64,000 nucleotides of DNA, taken from NCBI GenBank assembly GCA_946555345.1, contig CAMNSS010000008.1, positions 52,219 through 116,218 on the forward strand, in the 5' to 3' direction. Both the position numbers and the translations under genes were made by a program. Below, one piece after another: positions 34,822 to 43,616 of the stretch. How positions within the stretch are numbered: the stretch's first letter is position 1; each line of letters opens with the position of its first letter. Source of the DNA: an uncultured Eubacterium sp. (GTDB taxonomy: Bacteria > Bacillota > Clostridia > Peptostreptococcales > Anaerovoracaceae). A model generated the notes under the pieces. That model was not told the DNA's origin and ran no database searches. It saw only the letters and a list, made by a program, of their open reading frames with translations.

Positions 34822-34863
34822 AAAAAAGAAGATCGCTCATAGGATCAGGCGACCTTCTTTTTT
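34822..34863 (-). terminator. Terminator of the ornithine operon
   Basis: A GAAGGTCGC/GCGATCTTC stem (one mismatch) is flanked by A6 and T6. In the minus direction it lies about 280 bases after the last operon gene; it also works in the plus direction. Confidence 0.75.
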
Positions 34864-35146
34864 CATGATGGTTTGCAATTTAAACTTGTCACATAAATTC
34901 CTAAAAGAAACTGCCGCACGAATGGCAGGGCGTAAAGGCTATAGCATCAGTTTCCATTCATTTTCACAGCTTAATCATCTGCACATTTTTATAACAGCCT
35001 CATTCTTTCGTAGGTTTGATTTTCTCCACAATTCCGTAACGTCTGCGCCTTTTCATGGTTTTACCATTCCCTGCACGGTTTTTAACCGCCTGCCTGGCGG
35101 CGCAATGAACCTTCTAGGCAAATCCGCCGTCCGGCACATTATGAAT

Positions 35147-36976
35147 TTACAAATTTCTGTCCCGGTTCGGGCAGGATGTCCTTGCGCAATACCTGCAATT
35201 ATGGTCACAAGTATCCACGTTTTTCATCCGTATCCGCTGCACATCAGCGTTTTTACCACCTACGCTTTCGCGATAATCGCTTTCACTGGCATCTGCCCTT
35301 GGCGGTAGGCTCATATCCTCCCGATAGGCCGCCATATCATAACCCTGCGCTTCGCATTCCTCGATATGCTTGATCAGCTCCGCCCGTTTGGCATCCTTTT
35401 CCGCTAGCTCCCCAGCGACGCCCCGCAATGCTGCGGGAAGGGAATCCAGCGATTCATCCGCAGCACCACCGCCGCCAGTGCGGCCGTTATCGATACTGCT
35501 GCGCAAGCCGCCGCTTCCTAGGCCGCCGGCACCCGCACGACCGCCCGCTTCATCGCCAGCGCTTTCGGCAACCACCGCTTCCACACTGCGCTTCTTTTCC
35601 GGAAACGAAACGCCGAGGCTTTTTTCCAGCAGCTTGATCGCCCCTTCCCTGTGCTTGGTGGAAAGCACGCCGAGCGATGCCATAATATAATCGTTATCCA
35701 CCAGGATTTCCGCATGCGCCGTCGGGAACAACCGCATCCCCGTCTCATCATACGAAGCAATCCTGCCCATAATTTCCTTTCGGTGCGGAAGCCTGGTAAG
35801 CGCGCCGCCCGTACCGACGATATACTTTACCTGCGTCAGGTCCTTTCCCTCTGCCAGCGTACTCCTGCCAGATGGGCCGTAGACATAACGGATTTGCCCT
35901 GCGTGCCGCTCCACAGCCTTCATGACAGCTTCCTCTGCCAGCATTTCCACCAGCTTGATTTCAGCCTCATTTTTCGGAATCGCCACATAGCTCGCAAGCG
36001 TCTCGTCCAAATCGATTCCCGCTTTCTCGCACCTTTTGCGGAGCTTTTCTTCCCCAATGGATTCGATCACCTTCATCCGATTGACGTAAACGCCCAGATC
36101 GCCTTCCACGGTGCGCTTTGCTTTCGGTTCAGGCGCAATCATAATCCGGGCCACTTGGTCAGATTCGGTCGCCACAGAGTGAAGATCCGTCGTCGCACCG
36201 CCTACATCGAGGACGATCAAATCGCCCAAACAGTCATACAGCAACTTGGTGCATTCCATCACTGCGCCCGGTGTCGGGATAATCGGACCATTTACCATGT
36301 CCCTGACGTGTTCCATTCCCGGAGCATGAGTAATATGCTCCTCAAAAGCATCCTGGATCACCTTGCGGCACGGCTCGACGTTGAGGTCATCGATTTTCGG
36401 ATAAACGTTCTCAACATTGTAAAGCTTCTGCCCGCTTTCCTCGTCGAAAATCAACTTCATCTCCTCCTGGTTTTCGATATTGCCCGCATAGATAATCGGA
36501 ATTTGAAGCCCCATGCTCCTGATCATCTCCGCATTGTCCAGCGCAGTATCCCGCTCGCCATAGTCAACGCCACCCGCAATCAAAATCAGGTTCGGCTTGA
36601 TTTCCTTGATTTTCGCGATGTCGGTCCGCCGGAGCTTTCCGGCAGTCACATAATGGATGATCCCGCCCGCACCGAGCGCAGCCTCCTTTGCCGCCCGTGC
36701 CGTCATATCGTAAACAAGCCCGTGAACCGTCATTTTAAGGCCGCCCGCTGCAGATGATGTCGCCAGCATTTCCCCGTATTCCAGCGATTCGATCTTCATT
36801 TTCCTGCAAAGGTCATCGATTGCGCCTTGCAGCCCGATTCGCACGTCCCCCTCCAAGACCGATGTAGGCGCTTGCCCTTGTGCCCAGAAAACTGGGTTTT
36901 CTGTATCGATATCCTTAAATGCGTTGACAACTGTCGTCGTCGAGCCGATTTCAGCTACCAGCACGTCTACTTTCAT
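35147..36976 (-). CDS. GlmL/MutL-like protein of ornithine degradation clusters
   Basis: A 609-residue protein of the ASKHA ATPase fold: VAEIGSTTTVVNAF (phosphate loop) at the start, LILIAGGVDYGERDTALDNA, LIVLDVGGATTDLHSV and KYIVGTGGALTRLPH. Relatives accompany B12-dependent glutamate mutase and ornithine aminomutase and probably maintain or reactivate the cobalamin enzyme. Residues about 485-540 are a Gly/Ala/Ser/Asp-rich insert. The last 20 residues contain CDHNCRYC with a later Cys. The start at 36976 (MKVDVLVAEIG) has a GGAAA-type site. It follows oraE after a 163-base gap holding a stem-loop and is last in the operon. Confidence 0.85.
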   Translation of the reverse strand: MKVDVLVAEIGSTTTVVNAFKDIDTENPVFWAQGQAPTSVLEGDVRIGLQGAIDDLCRKMKIESLEYGEMLATSSAAGGLKMTVHGLVYDMTARAAKEAALGAGGIIHYVTAGKLRRTDIAKIKEIKPNLILIAGGVDYGERDTALDNAEMIRSMGLQIPIIYAGNIENQEEMKLIFDEESGQKLYNVENVYPKIDDLNVEPCRKVIQDAFEEHITHAPGMEHVRDMVNGPIIPTPGAVMECTKLLYDCLGDLIVLDVGGATTDLHSVATESDQVARIMIAPEPKAKRTVEGDLGVYVNRMKVIESIGEEKLRKRCEKAGIDLDETLASYVAIPKNEAEIKLVEMLAEEAVMKAVERHAGQIRYVYGPSGRSTLAEGKDLTQVKYIVGTGGALTRLPHRKEIMGRIASYDETGMRLFPTAHAEILVDNDYIMASLGVLSTKHREGAIKLLEKSLGVSFPEKKRSVEAVVAESAGDEAGGRAGAGGLGSGGLRSSIDNGRTGGGGAADESLDSLPAALRGVAGELAEKDAKRAELIKHIEECEAQGYDMAAYREDMSLPPRADASESDYRESVGGKNADVQRIRMKNVDTCDHNCRYCARTSCPNRDRNL

Positions 36977-37061
36977 GATAATTTCCTTTCCCTTGCACGC
37001 CAAAATTTTACCGCTTTCACTTCTATTTCTGCGGAATCAGCCGCCATATACAAAGAACATA

Positions 37062-37080
37062 GGAGGCAGACCCTGCCTCC
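37062..37080. other. Intercistronic stem-loop between oraE and the glmL-like gene
   Basis: An 8-bp perfect GGAGGCAG/CTGCCTCC stem with a three-base loop, and outer GAACA/TGTTC bases. No T-run, so probably an mRNA processing or stability element or a leaky terminator. Confidence 0.5.
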
Positions 37081-37139
37081 CTCGTGTTCCATCAATTACT
37101 CACCGCAAGCCCATTCCTGATGCTTTGCGTGCATTTATC

Positions 37140-39356
37140 TTACAGTTCGCCGCGCCGCCGCATCGCTTCCTCTGCCAAGAAAGTGGCGACGTCGATTCCG
37201 TGGGAATCCCTGCCGAAGCCTTCGTCGATTCCTGTATTTCGCGCTTCCTCCGGCACGACCTGCGTTCCGCCGGCCGCGATAATCACCTTGTCACGGATGC
37301 CCTTCTCGACTGCCAGCTCGTGAATCCGCTTCATATTCTTATAGTGAACGTTGTCGTGCGAAATGATCGTCGATGCCAGAATCGCATCGGCGTTCAGCTC
37401 AACCGCTGCATCGACCAGCTTTTCAACCGGCACGGAAGTCCCGAGGTATTCTACTTTAATGCCCCATTTTTCGATTCCGCCGTGCTTAATGTTGATGATC
37501 TCACGCAATCCTACGGAGTGTTCGTCTTCGCCGACCGTTCCGCATACCACCTGCATCGGATGATCCGCAAACTCCTTAAAGAGCGTATCATCGTCCAAGT
37601 GGTGTGGTTCAGGCGGAATCTCGAGCGTATTCGGGTCGATATCGAAGGTGAGCTTGCCCTTCATTTCGATTCTCGTTCCTTCCGCTTCCTGGAGGACTTC
37701 TTTACTGATTACCTCAGCATCTTCCAAACCCAGCTTCTTGCCGATTTCAAGCGCAGCCGCTTCAGCAGCCCGCACGTGGGTCGGCACGCACATGGTCAGC
37801 ATCACGATGCCGTCCCCGCACCATTCCATTTCCGGAATCAATGCTTCGCCGTCATGGTATTTCGCTACCTTTTGCAGCCTGGTTGCTACCGTGTCCTCTT
37901 CCTCCAGCTCGTCGATATAAACGATCTTGCTTCTGTCCTCAAATGTGCATCCGCCGATCAATGCCGCAGGATCTTCTGGGTCGCCGCCGTACTGTTCCAC
38001 GTTGTTATATCCGAAATGAGCCGTTACCGGCGCCATGTAATCGTCTTCCCGCTCGAAGATGTAACCATAGCCTACGCCGCCTTCGATCTTCCTGGCGATG
38101 CCGTCTCCGTTTCGCTCCGGATATTCGGCCGAGTCAACGAAGAAGCCTTCCTGCACAGCCTGGAAGTAGCCGCCAACCTCAACGATTTCTTCCATGAAGA
38201 GGAGCGCTTTTTCCTTGATCTCCCTTGCCTTTTCACCGAGAGGCCCATCCATTTTCAGCTCAACCATTTCCATCAAACCGTCAAGGCCGAGAAGCGTCTG
38301 CTTCGCATTGTCCGTCGCCTCGATGTTGTAAATATGCCATGGCACGTTTCTGCCCTCGTCAGGCGTGATCGTCGACTGGATGTCAGCCCTTGTCAGCTTT
38401 GAAATCAGCATATTGAGAACGTGCGTTACCGTCGCTTCCCTTGCCGATGAGCAGATATATTTCGTGTTCTGCTGCGCCCTCATCTTATACCTGTCGCAGA
38501 TATCCCTAAGCGCCACCGCATACGGCAGGTCCATGTAAACCGCCGGGGCAGGCGTTGCAGTAGGCGGCACGGTTGACAGGGAAATATTTTCCGGCTTGAT
38601 TCCCACCTTTTCGGAGAACAGGGAATTGATCGCGTGCTGCACGATCAGCTCCGGCATTACCTTCCAAGCTTCCCTTGCCGTAGCGTTCGCATTGTGCGCG
38701 CCGTCGATCTGCAAAATATCCGCCCATGCCAGGATTTTCTTCGATTCGCACGCATCTACAAACGACCGCACACAGTTGATATCCCTGTAAAGCACATTGT
38801 ACTGCGGGTCTTGGTGCGCGCCGTTGATGCCCTCTTCTGCGAACATGACGGCAACGTCCGGGCCTGCTACGCCGGAAACATAAGAGTGGTAATTGATCGG
38901 ACGGCCTACTTCATCCTCGATGATGTCGATCGCCTTTCGCTGCGCCCTTACCTGTTTTCTCGTAATCGGAACGCCGCCGATTCCCTGCGGCGTGCCTTCC
39001 ATCAAGCCATCGATATGGGACTGTCCCATATGCCTGATTACCATCAGGTGATCTGCGCCGTGCCATGCGGCCATGCGCATCCTCCTGATATCGTCTTCGA
39101 ATCTGCCGGAAGCGATTTCCGTGGTGATCACAGGCATCGGCTGCGGGTCGATCCCGCCGAAATACTTGGCAGGCGGAAGCCCTACGCCGTTTTTCAAAGG
39201 CTCTGAGCAGTCCTTATATTCAAATGGGCCCATTTTAAGTCCAGGCGCTGGCTTTCTCCACGCCCATCCCCTGCGTCTCGGCTCGTATTTGTCCAAGTCC
39301 TTTAAGATTTCGCGGACATCTAATTTTTCATTTGGTTCTAATTTATAATCTGCCAT
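37140..39356 (-). CDS. oraE: D-ornithine 4,5-aminomutase, large subunit
   Basis: A 738-residue catalytic subunit needing adenosylcobalamin and PLP. It moves the terminal amino group of D-ornithine to C4, giving 2,4-diaminopentanoate. The TIM-barrel part spans most of residues 60-500; the C-terminal Rossmann domain has the cobalamin motif DEHSVG (DxHxxG) followed by LVDAAVELNADAILASTIISH and the GG region IIAAGGTQ. Length agrees with Clostridium sticklandii OraE (about 735-740, from memory). The start at 39356 lies one base after the oraS stop region, with GGAGG upstream. Part of the ord-ortAB-oraSE operon. Confidence 0.96.
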   Translation of the reverse strand: MADYKLEPNEKLDVREILKDLDKYEPRRRGWAWRKPAPGLKMGPFEYKDCSEPLKNGVGLPPAKYFGGIDPQPMPVITTEIASGRFEDDIRRMRMAAWHGADHLMVIRHMGQSHIDGLMEGTPQGIGGVPITRKQVRAQRKAIDIIEDEVGRPINYHSYVSGVAGPDVAVMFAEEGINGAHQDPQYNVLYRDINCVRSFVDACESKKILAWADILQIDGAHNANATAREAWKVMPELIVQHAINSLFSEKVGIKPENISLSTVPPTATPAPAVYMDLPYAVALRDICDRYKMRAQQNTKYICSSAREATVTHVLNMLISKLTRADIQSTITPDEGRNVPWHIYNIEATDNAKQTLLGLDGLMEMVELKMDGPLGEKAREIKEKALLFMEEIVEVGGYFQAVQEGFFVDSAEYPERNGDGIARKIEGGVGYGYIFEREDDYMAPVTAHFGYNNVEQYGGDPEDPAALIGGCTFEDRSKIVYIDELEEEDTVATRLQKVAKYHDGEALIPEMEWCGDGIVMLTMCVPTHVRAAEAAALEIGKKLGLEDAEVISKEVLQEAEGTRIEMKGKLTFDIDPNTLEIPPEPHHLDDDTLFKEFADHPMQVVCGTVGEDEHSVGLREIINIKHGGIEKWGIKVEYLGTSVPVEKLVDAAVELNADAILASTIISHDNVHYKNMKRIHELAVEKGIRDKVIIAAGGTQVVPEEARNTGIDEGFGRDSHGIDVATFLAEEAMRRRGEL

Positions 39357-39357
39357 C

Positions 39358-39720
39358 TTATTTTCCTCCCTTGAACAATGCTGCTGCGTCGTCCCAGTAT
39401 TCGCCTTGCGCCAGCTTTTCGCTCGCTTCACGGATGGAGATTCCTTTCTCCTTCGATATCTTATATACGACATGCCCTGCGCCGTGTCCCATCAGGCCTC
39501 TGTCCATGCAGCCTTCTACGATTTTCTGGGTATCCAGCGAGGATACGCCCATTCGCAGAAGGACGGCCCGCTCAACGGAAGGCGTGGTATTCTTTCTTCC
39601 CAGCTCAAGCAGCGGATCGACAACCTGGGCGGTCAGCTCCCAAAATCTATCGTAGAGTTCCTGGTCAGTCAGATTCGCAATATGCTGTCTGCGCTGCGCA
39701 AAATCATCTTCTCTTTTCAT
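39358..39720 (-). CDS. oraS: D-ornithine 4,5-aminomutase, small subunit
   Basis: A 120-residue subunit matching OraS in length and sequence: MKREDDFAQRRQHIANLTDQEL at the start, LGRKNTTPSVERAVLLRMG, GHGAGHVVYKISKEKGISIREASEKLA. It forms the alpha2beta2 mutase with OraE. Start at 39720; its AAGGAG ribosome site lies within the last codons of the small lipoprotein frame upstream, so the two are probably translationally coupled. oraE starts one base after its stop. Confidence 0.95.
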   Translation of the reverse strand: MKREDDFAQRRQHIANLTDQELYDRFWELTAQVVDPLLELGRKNTTPSVERAVLLRMGVSSLDTQKIVEGCMDRGLMGHGAGHVVYKISKEKGISIREASEKLAQGEYWDDAAALFKGGK

Positions 39721-39722
39721 TC

Positions 39723-39824
39723 TTATTTCTCCTTTTCTTGCTCGCTTTTCTGAAACCCGGCGGCACATCCCGCCGCTAGAATCAACAGCGTAATAGCGAT
39801 TGCTATACAAAAGCGCCGCTTCAT
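39723..39824 (-). CDS. Tiny predicted lipoprotein (33 residues) inside the ornithine operon
   Basis: From ATG at 39824 the frame reads MKRRFCIAIAITLLILAAGC and then AAGFQKSEQEKEK. This is a textbook lipoprotein signal: basic start, 12-residue hydrophobic core and the lipobox LAAGC, leaving a 14-residue charged mature tail. A GGGGAAT site precedes it. Its last codons contain the oraS ribosome site. No family is known to me. It may be a real micro-lipoprotein or a decayed end of a longer gene; a 237-base gap between ortB and oraS holds only this. Confidence 0.45.
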   Translation of the reverse strand: MKRRFCIAIAITLLILAAGCAAGFQKSEQEKEK

Positions 39825-39957
39825 GATTCCCCTGCATTCTATGGCGGTTCCTGCATTTACAACAATCCTGCACGCCGTGATGCTCCGCCATTCTATCACG
39901 GCTTTGCACGTTTTGCATTCCATGGCGCGCTTGCACAATGCCACAGGTTCCTTTGCC

Positions 39958-41376
39958 CTATAACGCCGCTTTCAATTCCTCTACTGCCGCTTTCACCCAA
40001 TCCATGTCTTTCCTGGTTTCATCGCACAGGTATTGATAATCCTCTTCCGTCAGGTCAGTCCCGTATTTTCGCAGGTTGCCCTTGATGAGCGACTTCTTCT
40101 GCCTGTCAAGATCCATATCCTTTACTTTAATCAAGGACGGATGGGACGGGATGATGACGCTCTTGCCCGGAACCTCATCAGCAGGGTCGCCAAGGCGCAC
40201 TTCTATGCCGTTGTCCTTGGCGAAGGAAAGCTGTGGCTGTACGTGCTTGCCCGCTCCAGTGTATTCCGTTTCCTGTACCACGATCATCTGGTCGCACTCC
40301 AGCTCCTGCGCCAATGCAAAGGCCGCCGCAAGCGAGGTATTGCCCGCAGGACCTTTTTCCAAGCCTTCCAGGGTAGCCAGGCATTCCGTGATATAGAACA
40401 CATCGCCCTGCGTGATCGTCACGTACCGATCCATGTAGCGAAGCGGCCTTGCTGCCGAACGCGGAACGTCGGAGTGATCCGGGTCTACCGCATAAGGAAC
40501 GCCGAAGCCCGTATGCCCGGTCGTGCAGGATTTTAAATTGAACGCTTCATCCGAAGCCATGTGAAGCCCGGTCAGGTCGATGGATGCGCCGATGACCTTC
40601 GTATGCAAAGCGCCTGCTTTCTGCAAGCCCCTGGCCGTCCCCGTCAGGTTTCCGCCGCCTGCGTTGGTGCAGACAACCACATCCGGATCTTTGCCGTATT
40701 TTTCCCGGAACTGCATGGAAATTTCATAGCCCAGCGTTTCCACTCCGGCAATGCCAAACGGCGTATAGAGCGATGCGTTGAAGTAGCCCGTTTCCTCTAA
40801 GAGCAAAATGAATTTGTAGAAAAGCTCAGGCCCTACGGTCAGCTGCACGACCTCTGCGCCGAGCGCTTCGCATTTTCTTGCCTTTTCCACGATTTCAGGC
40901 TGCCCCACGCCCTTGGAGTCGTAGCATTCCTGGACAATGATGCATTTCAGCCCTGCGATAGCCGCCTGCGAGGCTACCGCTGCGCCGTAATTTCCGGAGG
41001 TTGCCGCGATTACGCCTTTATAGCCCAGCTTTTTCGCATGGTAAACCGCATTGGCGGCTCGCCTTGCCTTGAAGCTGCCGGACGGGTTGCTCGCTTCGTC
41101 CTTGATGAAGATGCGCGCGCCTTTTCCTTCCGGGGCGCAAGCCCTTGCCAGGGCAGTCAAGTTCTTTAGCTCCAGAATCGGCGTGTTTCCTACGTTGACG
41201 CTGTACTGGATATCCTGCATTTCTTCCAGGGTGTATCCCGTTTCCCGCATCATTTTCTCGTAATCGAACGCCATCGAACCCGATTCAAACTGTGAATAAT
41301 CGATGGAAAGGGCTGCGTTCATTACTTCGTTTTTTCTTGCCATTACGCTATCGTAATCCTGAGGTAATTTCGCCAT
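39958..41376 (-). CDS. ortB: 2-amino-4-oxopentanoate thiolase, PLP subunit
   Basis: A 472-residue fold-type II PLP enzyme. The PLP Lys is in NPSGSFKARRAA, the phosphate-binding loop includes VCTNAGGGNLTG, and ATSGNYGAAVASQAA follows the threonine-synthase-like pattern. With OrtA it cleaves 2-amino-4-oxopentanoate with CoA to alanine and acetyl-CoA, the last step of the oxidative ornithine route. Its ATG overlaps the ortA stop (TAATG), and GGAGGTGAC precedes it. Confidence 0.95.
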   Translation of the reverse strand: MAKLPQDYDSVMARKNEVMNAALSIDYSQFESGSMAFDYEKMMRETGYTLEEMQDIQYSVNVGNTPILELKNLTALARACAPEGKGARIFIKDEASNPSGSFKARRAANAVYHAKKLGYKGVIAATSGNYGAAVASQAAIAGLKCIIVQECYDSKGVGQPEIVEKARKCEALGAEVVQLTVGPELFYKFILLLEETGYFNASLYTPFGIAGVETLGYEISMQFREKYGKDPDVVVCTNAGGGNLTGTARGLQKAGALHTKVIGASIDLTGLHMASDEAFNLKSCTTGHTGFGVPYAVDPDHSDVPRSAARPLRYMDRYVTITQGDVFYITECLATLEGLEKGPAGNTSLAAAFALAQELECDQMIVVQETEYTGAGKHVQPQLSFAKDNGIEVRLGDPADEVPGKSVIIPSHPSLIKVKDMDLDRQKKSLIKGNLRKYGTDLTEEDYQYLCDETRKDMDWVKAAVEELKAAL

Positions 41377-41675
41377 TATTTGTCACCTCCAAATACTATT
41401 TCCCGAACCTGCTTATCGATCGCCAAAAGCTCCGGCACGCATTTGCCGTAATCGTGCGTGTAATACGGTTCTTCTTCAATCAGCGTTCCCGTTTCCCTTC
41501 GTCCGTTCACGGATTCGATCTCTACTTCATCGCCAATTTCGGCATCTGCCAGAAGATAACCCTTGGTCCACATTTCGAGCGGTACTTTCTGTGTATCCGC
41601 CGGGAGCTTTCCGGTCCTTTCTTCGGCTTTTAAAATGATTTTATGGATTCTGACCCATTCGCCTTTTTTCGCCAT
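41376..41675 (-). CDS. ortA: 2-amino-4-oxopentanoate thiolase, small subunit
   Basis: A 99-residue subunit matching OrtA: GEWVRIHKIILKAEERTGKLPADTQKVPLEM in family position, YLLADAEIGDEVEIESVNGR and EEPYYTHDYGKCVPELL. It pairs with OrtB, whose start overlaps its stop. It is separated from ord by 348 bases containing a large stem-loop. Function is from family knowledge of the Clostridium sticklandii enzyme. Confidence 0.93.
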   Translation of the reverse strand: MAKKGEWVRIHKIILKAEERTGKLPADTQKVPLEMWTKGYLLADAEIGDEVEIESVNGRRETGTLIEEEPYYTHDYGKCVPELLAIDKQVREIVFGGDK

Positions 41676-42023
41676 TTTGGATTCTCCTTTATGCTGCCCG
41701 GATTTTCACGCCGGGGTAATATGAGGCACTCTTGGCGCTGGGCCAAGGGTGCCTCGGTTATTTCAAATGTATCGCTTCAAAGCGCATTCAGCGGCGCGGC
41801 GCGATTGCGCCTGCTGGAACGCCGCCGCATTTAACAAAGCGCACGCAGTGCAGCCGATCCGAATACGAAACGCTGCTGCATTTGGCGGTGCGCCGCCTTA
41901 TTTGCAAAAGGCAGCCGTTCGTCTGCCAAAACGCCGCCTTTTCATCCACTGTGCAAAAGACGGACGCATCGGAAAGCCGTGCGTTACACACAGCCTTCTT
42001 CTGGACGCCCCGGTTTTTCATCT
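41676..42023. other. Intra-operon spacer between ord and ortA
   Basis: 348 bases without a gene, composed of degenerate GC-rich units (for example GCCGCCTTATTTGC and GCCGCCTTTTCATCC near 41893 and 41932). It includes the stem-loop at 41723-41755. Confidence 0.5.
41723..41755. other. 14-bp stem-loop between ord and ortA
   Basis: GAGGCAC-T-CTTGGC pairs with GCCAAG-G-GTGCCTC (one G-T pair) around a five-base loop. No T-run in the operon direction, so a partial attenuator or RNase-protection element is likelier than a terminator. Confidence 0.6.
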
Positions 42024-43082
42024 TTATTTTACGATTTTCTTGTCCGGCTTAATCCTGTTCCTTACATCGCCCATAAGGCATCTTGGAATCGGCAGGTCGA
42101 TCATCGTTACGAGGCCGGGTTCTGCGTTGATAACCTGCGGGATCATGTTCGCGCACATTGCGATCGTTCCCAGTCCGCCTTCTACCTCAGGGGTGTTCAG
42201 CATATTCACGCTCGGCGTTCCCTTGATGATTACATAGTCGCCAGTCGTTACGCCAACCTGCTCCGGCTCGATCTGCTGCGGGTGTTCCATCCGAACTTCC
42301 ATCCCGTTGCTCAAAGTAGCGTCAGCTTCCATGGCAACGCCTGCGCATGAGCCTGCTGCTGCAAATCCATAAGGAGATTTTCTGTCAACGTCCGTCGTGA
42401 TCGGGTTCATGTCCTGTGCGAACTTGTCAACCGTAAGTCCCAATCCTTCTGCAATCATGCCTACGGATTCAGCGAATCCAACGTGGCCGGACATGCTTCC
42501 GTCTGCCTTGCGCTTTGCAAATTCTTCAACGGATATGCCGATGCCCTGCTCTTCCATTACGGCAGGCCCAAACGGTGACAGGGAATTTACCCTTCTCGAC
42601 AGAATGTGCTCTACATCCGTCATGCATCCCGTCATAACCAGAACCAAAAGGTCCATGATATGTCCTGGATTGATGCCTGTTCCCAGCAACGTCACGCCGT
42701 TTTCCTTGGCGATCTTGTCCAGCTCGGCAGCCAGGTCAGGGTTCTGTGCAGCCGGATAAGCCATTTCCTCTGCGGAAGTGATGCAGTTGATTCCCTGCTC
42801 CATGATGAATTTCATCCTTGGGAATGCTTTCTCCGTGAAGGAATCCGTGCAAAGAATTACGATATCGGCAGCGCCCGGCTTGATTACATCCTCTGCCGCC
42901 TGGATGATCACGTCAGGCCTGCCTGCTCTTTCAGTCTTGATGTAATCGTACATGGACGTTCCGATTTTCTTGTTTCTTCCTGCTACGCCAACAATGTCGA
43001 TGCCTTCCTTCGTCAGAAGCATATCGGCAACGCCGCCGCCCATTGCACCAAGACCCCAAATGATTACCTTTACATTCTGCAT
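42024..43082 (-). CDS. ord: 2,4-diaminopentanoate dehydrogenase
   Basis: A 352-residue NAD(P)-dependent enzyme. The N-terminal Rossmann motif is IIWGLGAMGGGVADML; TSAEEMAYP, LGTGINPGHIMDLLV and SRRVNSLSPFGP match the Ord family. It oxidatively deaminates 2,4-diaminopentanoate (the mutase product) to 2-amino-4-oxopentanoate. The start at 43082 (MQNVKVIIWG) is chosen since AAAGGAG is eight bases upstream; an ATG six bases earlier is too close. First gene of the operon, 120 bases downstream of a sigma-54 promoter. Confidence 0.94.
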   Translation of the reverse strand: MQNVKVIIWGLGAMGGGVADMLLTKEGIDIVGVAGRNKKIGTSMYDYIKTERAGRPDVIIQAAEDVIKPGAADIVILCTDSFTEKAFPRMKFIMEQGINCITSAEEMAYPAAQNPDLAAELDKIAKENGVTLLGTGINPGHIMDLLVLVMTGCMTDVEHILSRRVNSLSPFGPAVMEEQGIGISVEEFAKRKADGSMSGHVGFAESVGMIAEGLGLTVDKFAQDMNPITTDVDRKSPYGFAAAGSCAGVAMEADATLSNGMEVRMEHPQQIEPEQVGVTTGDYVIIKGTPSVNMLNTPEVEGGLGTIAMCANMIPQVINAEPGLVTMIDLPIPRCLMGDVRNRIKPDKKIVK

Positions 43083-43202
43083 TTTCATTTCTCCTTTTCT
43101 TCTCTCTTCTTCTTTTTTACGATACCGGTTTTCATCCTCATTTTGCGATACGGATCGCCTGCCGCCGGCCAATGCGCCGCGCGGTTTCTTTTGTTAATAT
43201 AT

Positions 43203-43221
43203 AAAGCAATTACTATGCCAA
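43203..43221 (-). promoter_or_regulatory. Predicted sigma-54 promoter of the ornithine operon
   Basis: On the minus strand TTGGCATAGTAATTGCTTT has the invariant GG (-24) and GC (-12) exactly ten bases apart, with good TTGGCA and TTGCT boxes. An enhancer-binding protein is encoded next door. Confidence 0.75.
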
Positions 43222-43326
43222 TGCCTTTGTATTTTTTTGTATTTTTAAAAGCATTGGAATTTGAAGGTTTTTAAGGATAGATTCCCCAGGCGGGCGAAAA
43301 ATTATCCTTCTGTTTTTGAAAATTTA

Positions 43327-43370
43327 TGCAAAAAAAATTGCGGCTATATGCAAGTTTTTTTGCATATAGC
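43327..43370. promoter_or_regulatory. Upstream activator sites for the sigma-54 regulator
   Basis: A perfect palindrome at 43343-43370 has TGCAA-N6-TTGCA at its core with arms extended to GCTATATGCA. A weaker copy at 43327-43341 has TGCAA-N6-TTGC. They lie about 105-165 bases upstream of the sigma-54 promoter, the usual distance for enhancer sites. The same TGCAA-N6-TTGCA recurs at 45242-45257. Confidence 0.7.
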
Positions 43371-43616
43371 TACAAGCAAAGCGCCCGGGCACGAGCTGCG
43401 GACATCCCGCAACCCCTTCCGCTCTCCGAAAATGCACGCCGCCTATTAAACGGCGGTGTACGGCTCGTCAACCTTTAACCACCTGCCGCCATCTGCCGCC
43501 AGCATCACTCCTCAGCCGTCATTTGTAAGCCGCACAAGCACGCCCGGCCATTCGTTCCCACAAATTACCGCTGTTCACCTGCAACCCGCATCCCGCCGCC
43601 TTTTCCCCGCAATCGG
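43371..43616. other. Spacer between operon enhancer sites and the regulator gene
   Basis: Contains a CGCCG/CGGCG hairpin (about 43435-43455) that may end the regulator transcript in part, and otherwise degenerate GC-rich sequence. No gene supported. Together with 43083-43370 the gene-free stretch is 534 bases. Confidence 0.45.

Larger units (their letters stand above)
34153..35146. other. Gene-poor stretch between the GH3 gene and the ornithine operon
   Basis: 994 bases. It holds the long palindrome (34331-34567), a CCTTGCT/AGCAAGG repeat at about 34662-34688, the leader-peptide/hairpin element at 34714-34794 and the operon terminator at 34822-34863. The part 34864-35146 shows nothing I can support. 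Confidence 0.6.

Noticed and set aside
36924..38402. A 492-codon open frame on the plus strand opposite oraE
   Set aside because: oraE is unmistakable on the minus strand; the antisense frame lacks a ribosome site and any recognisable motif, and reflects codon bias.
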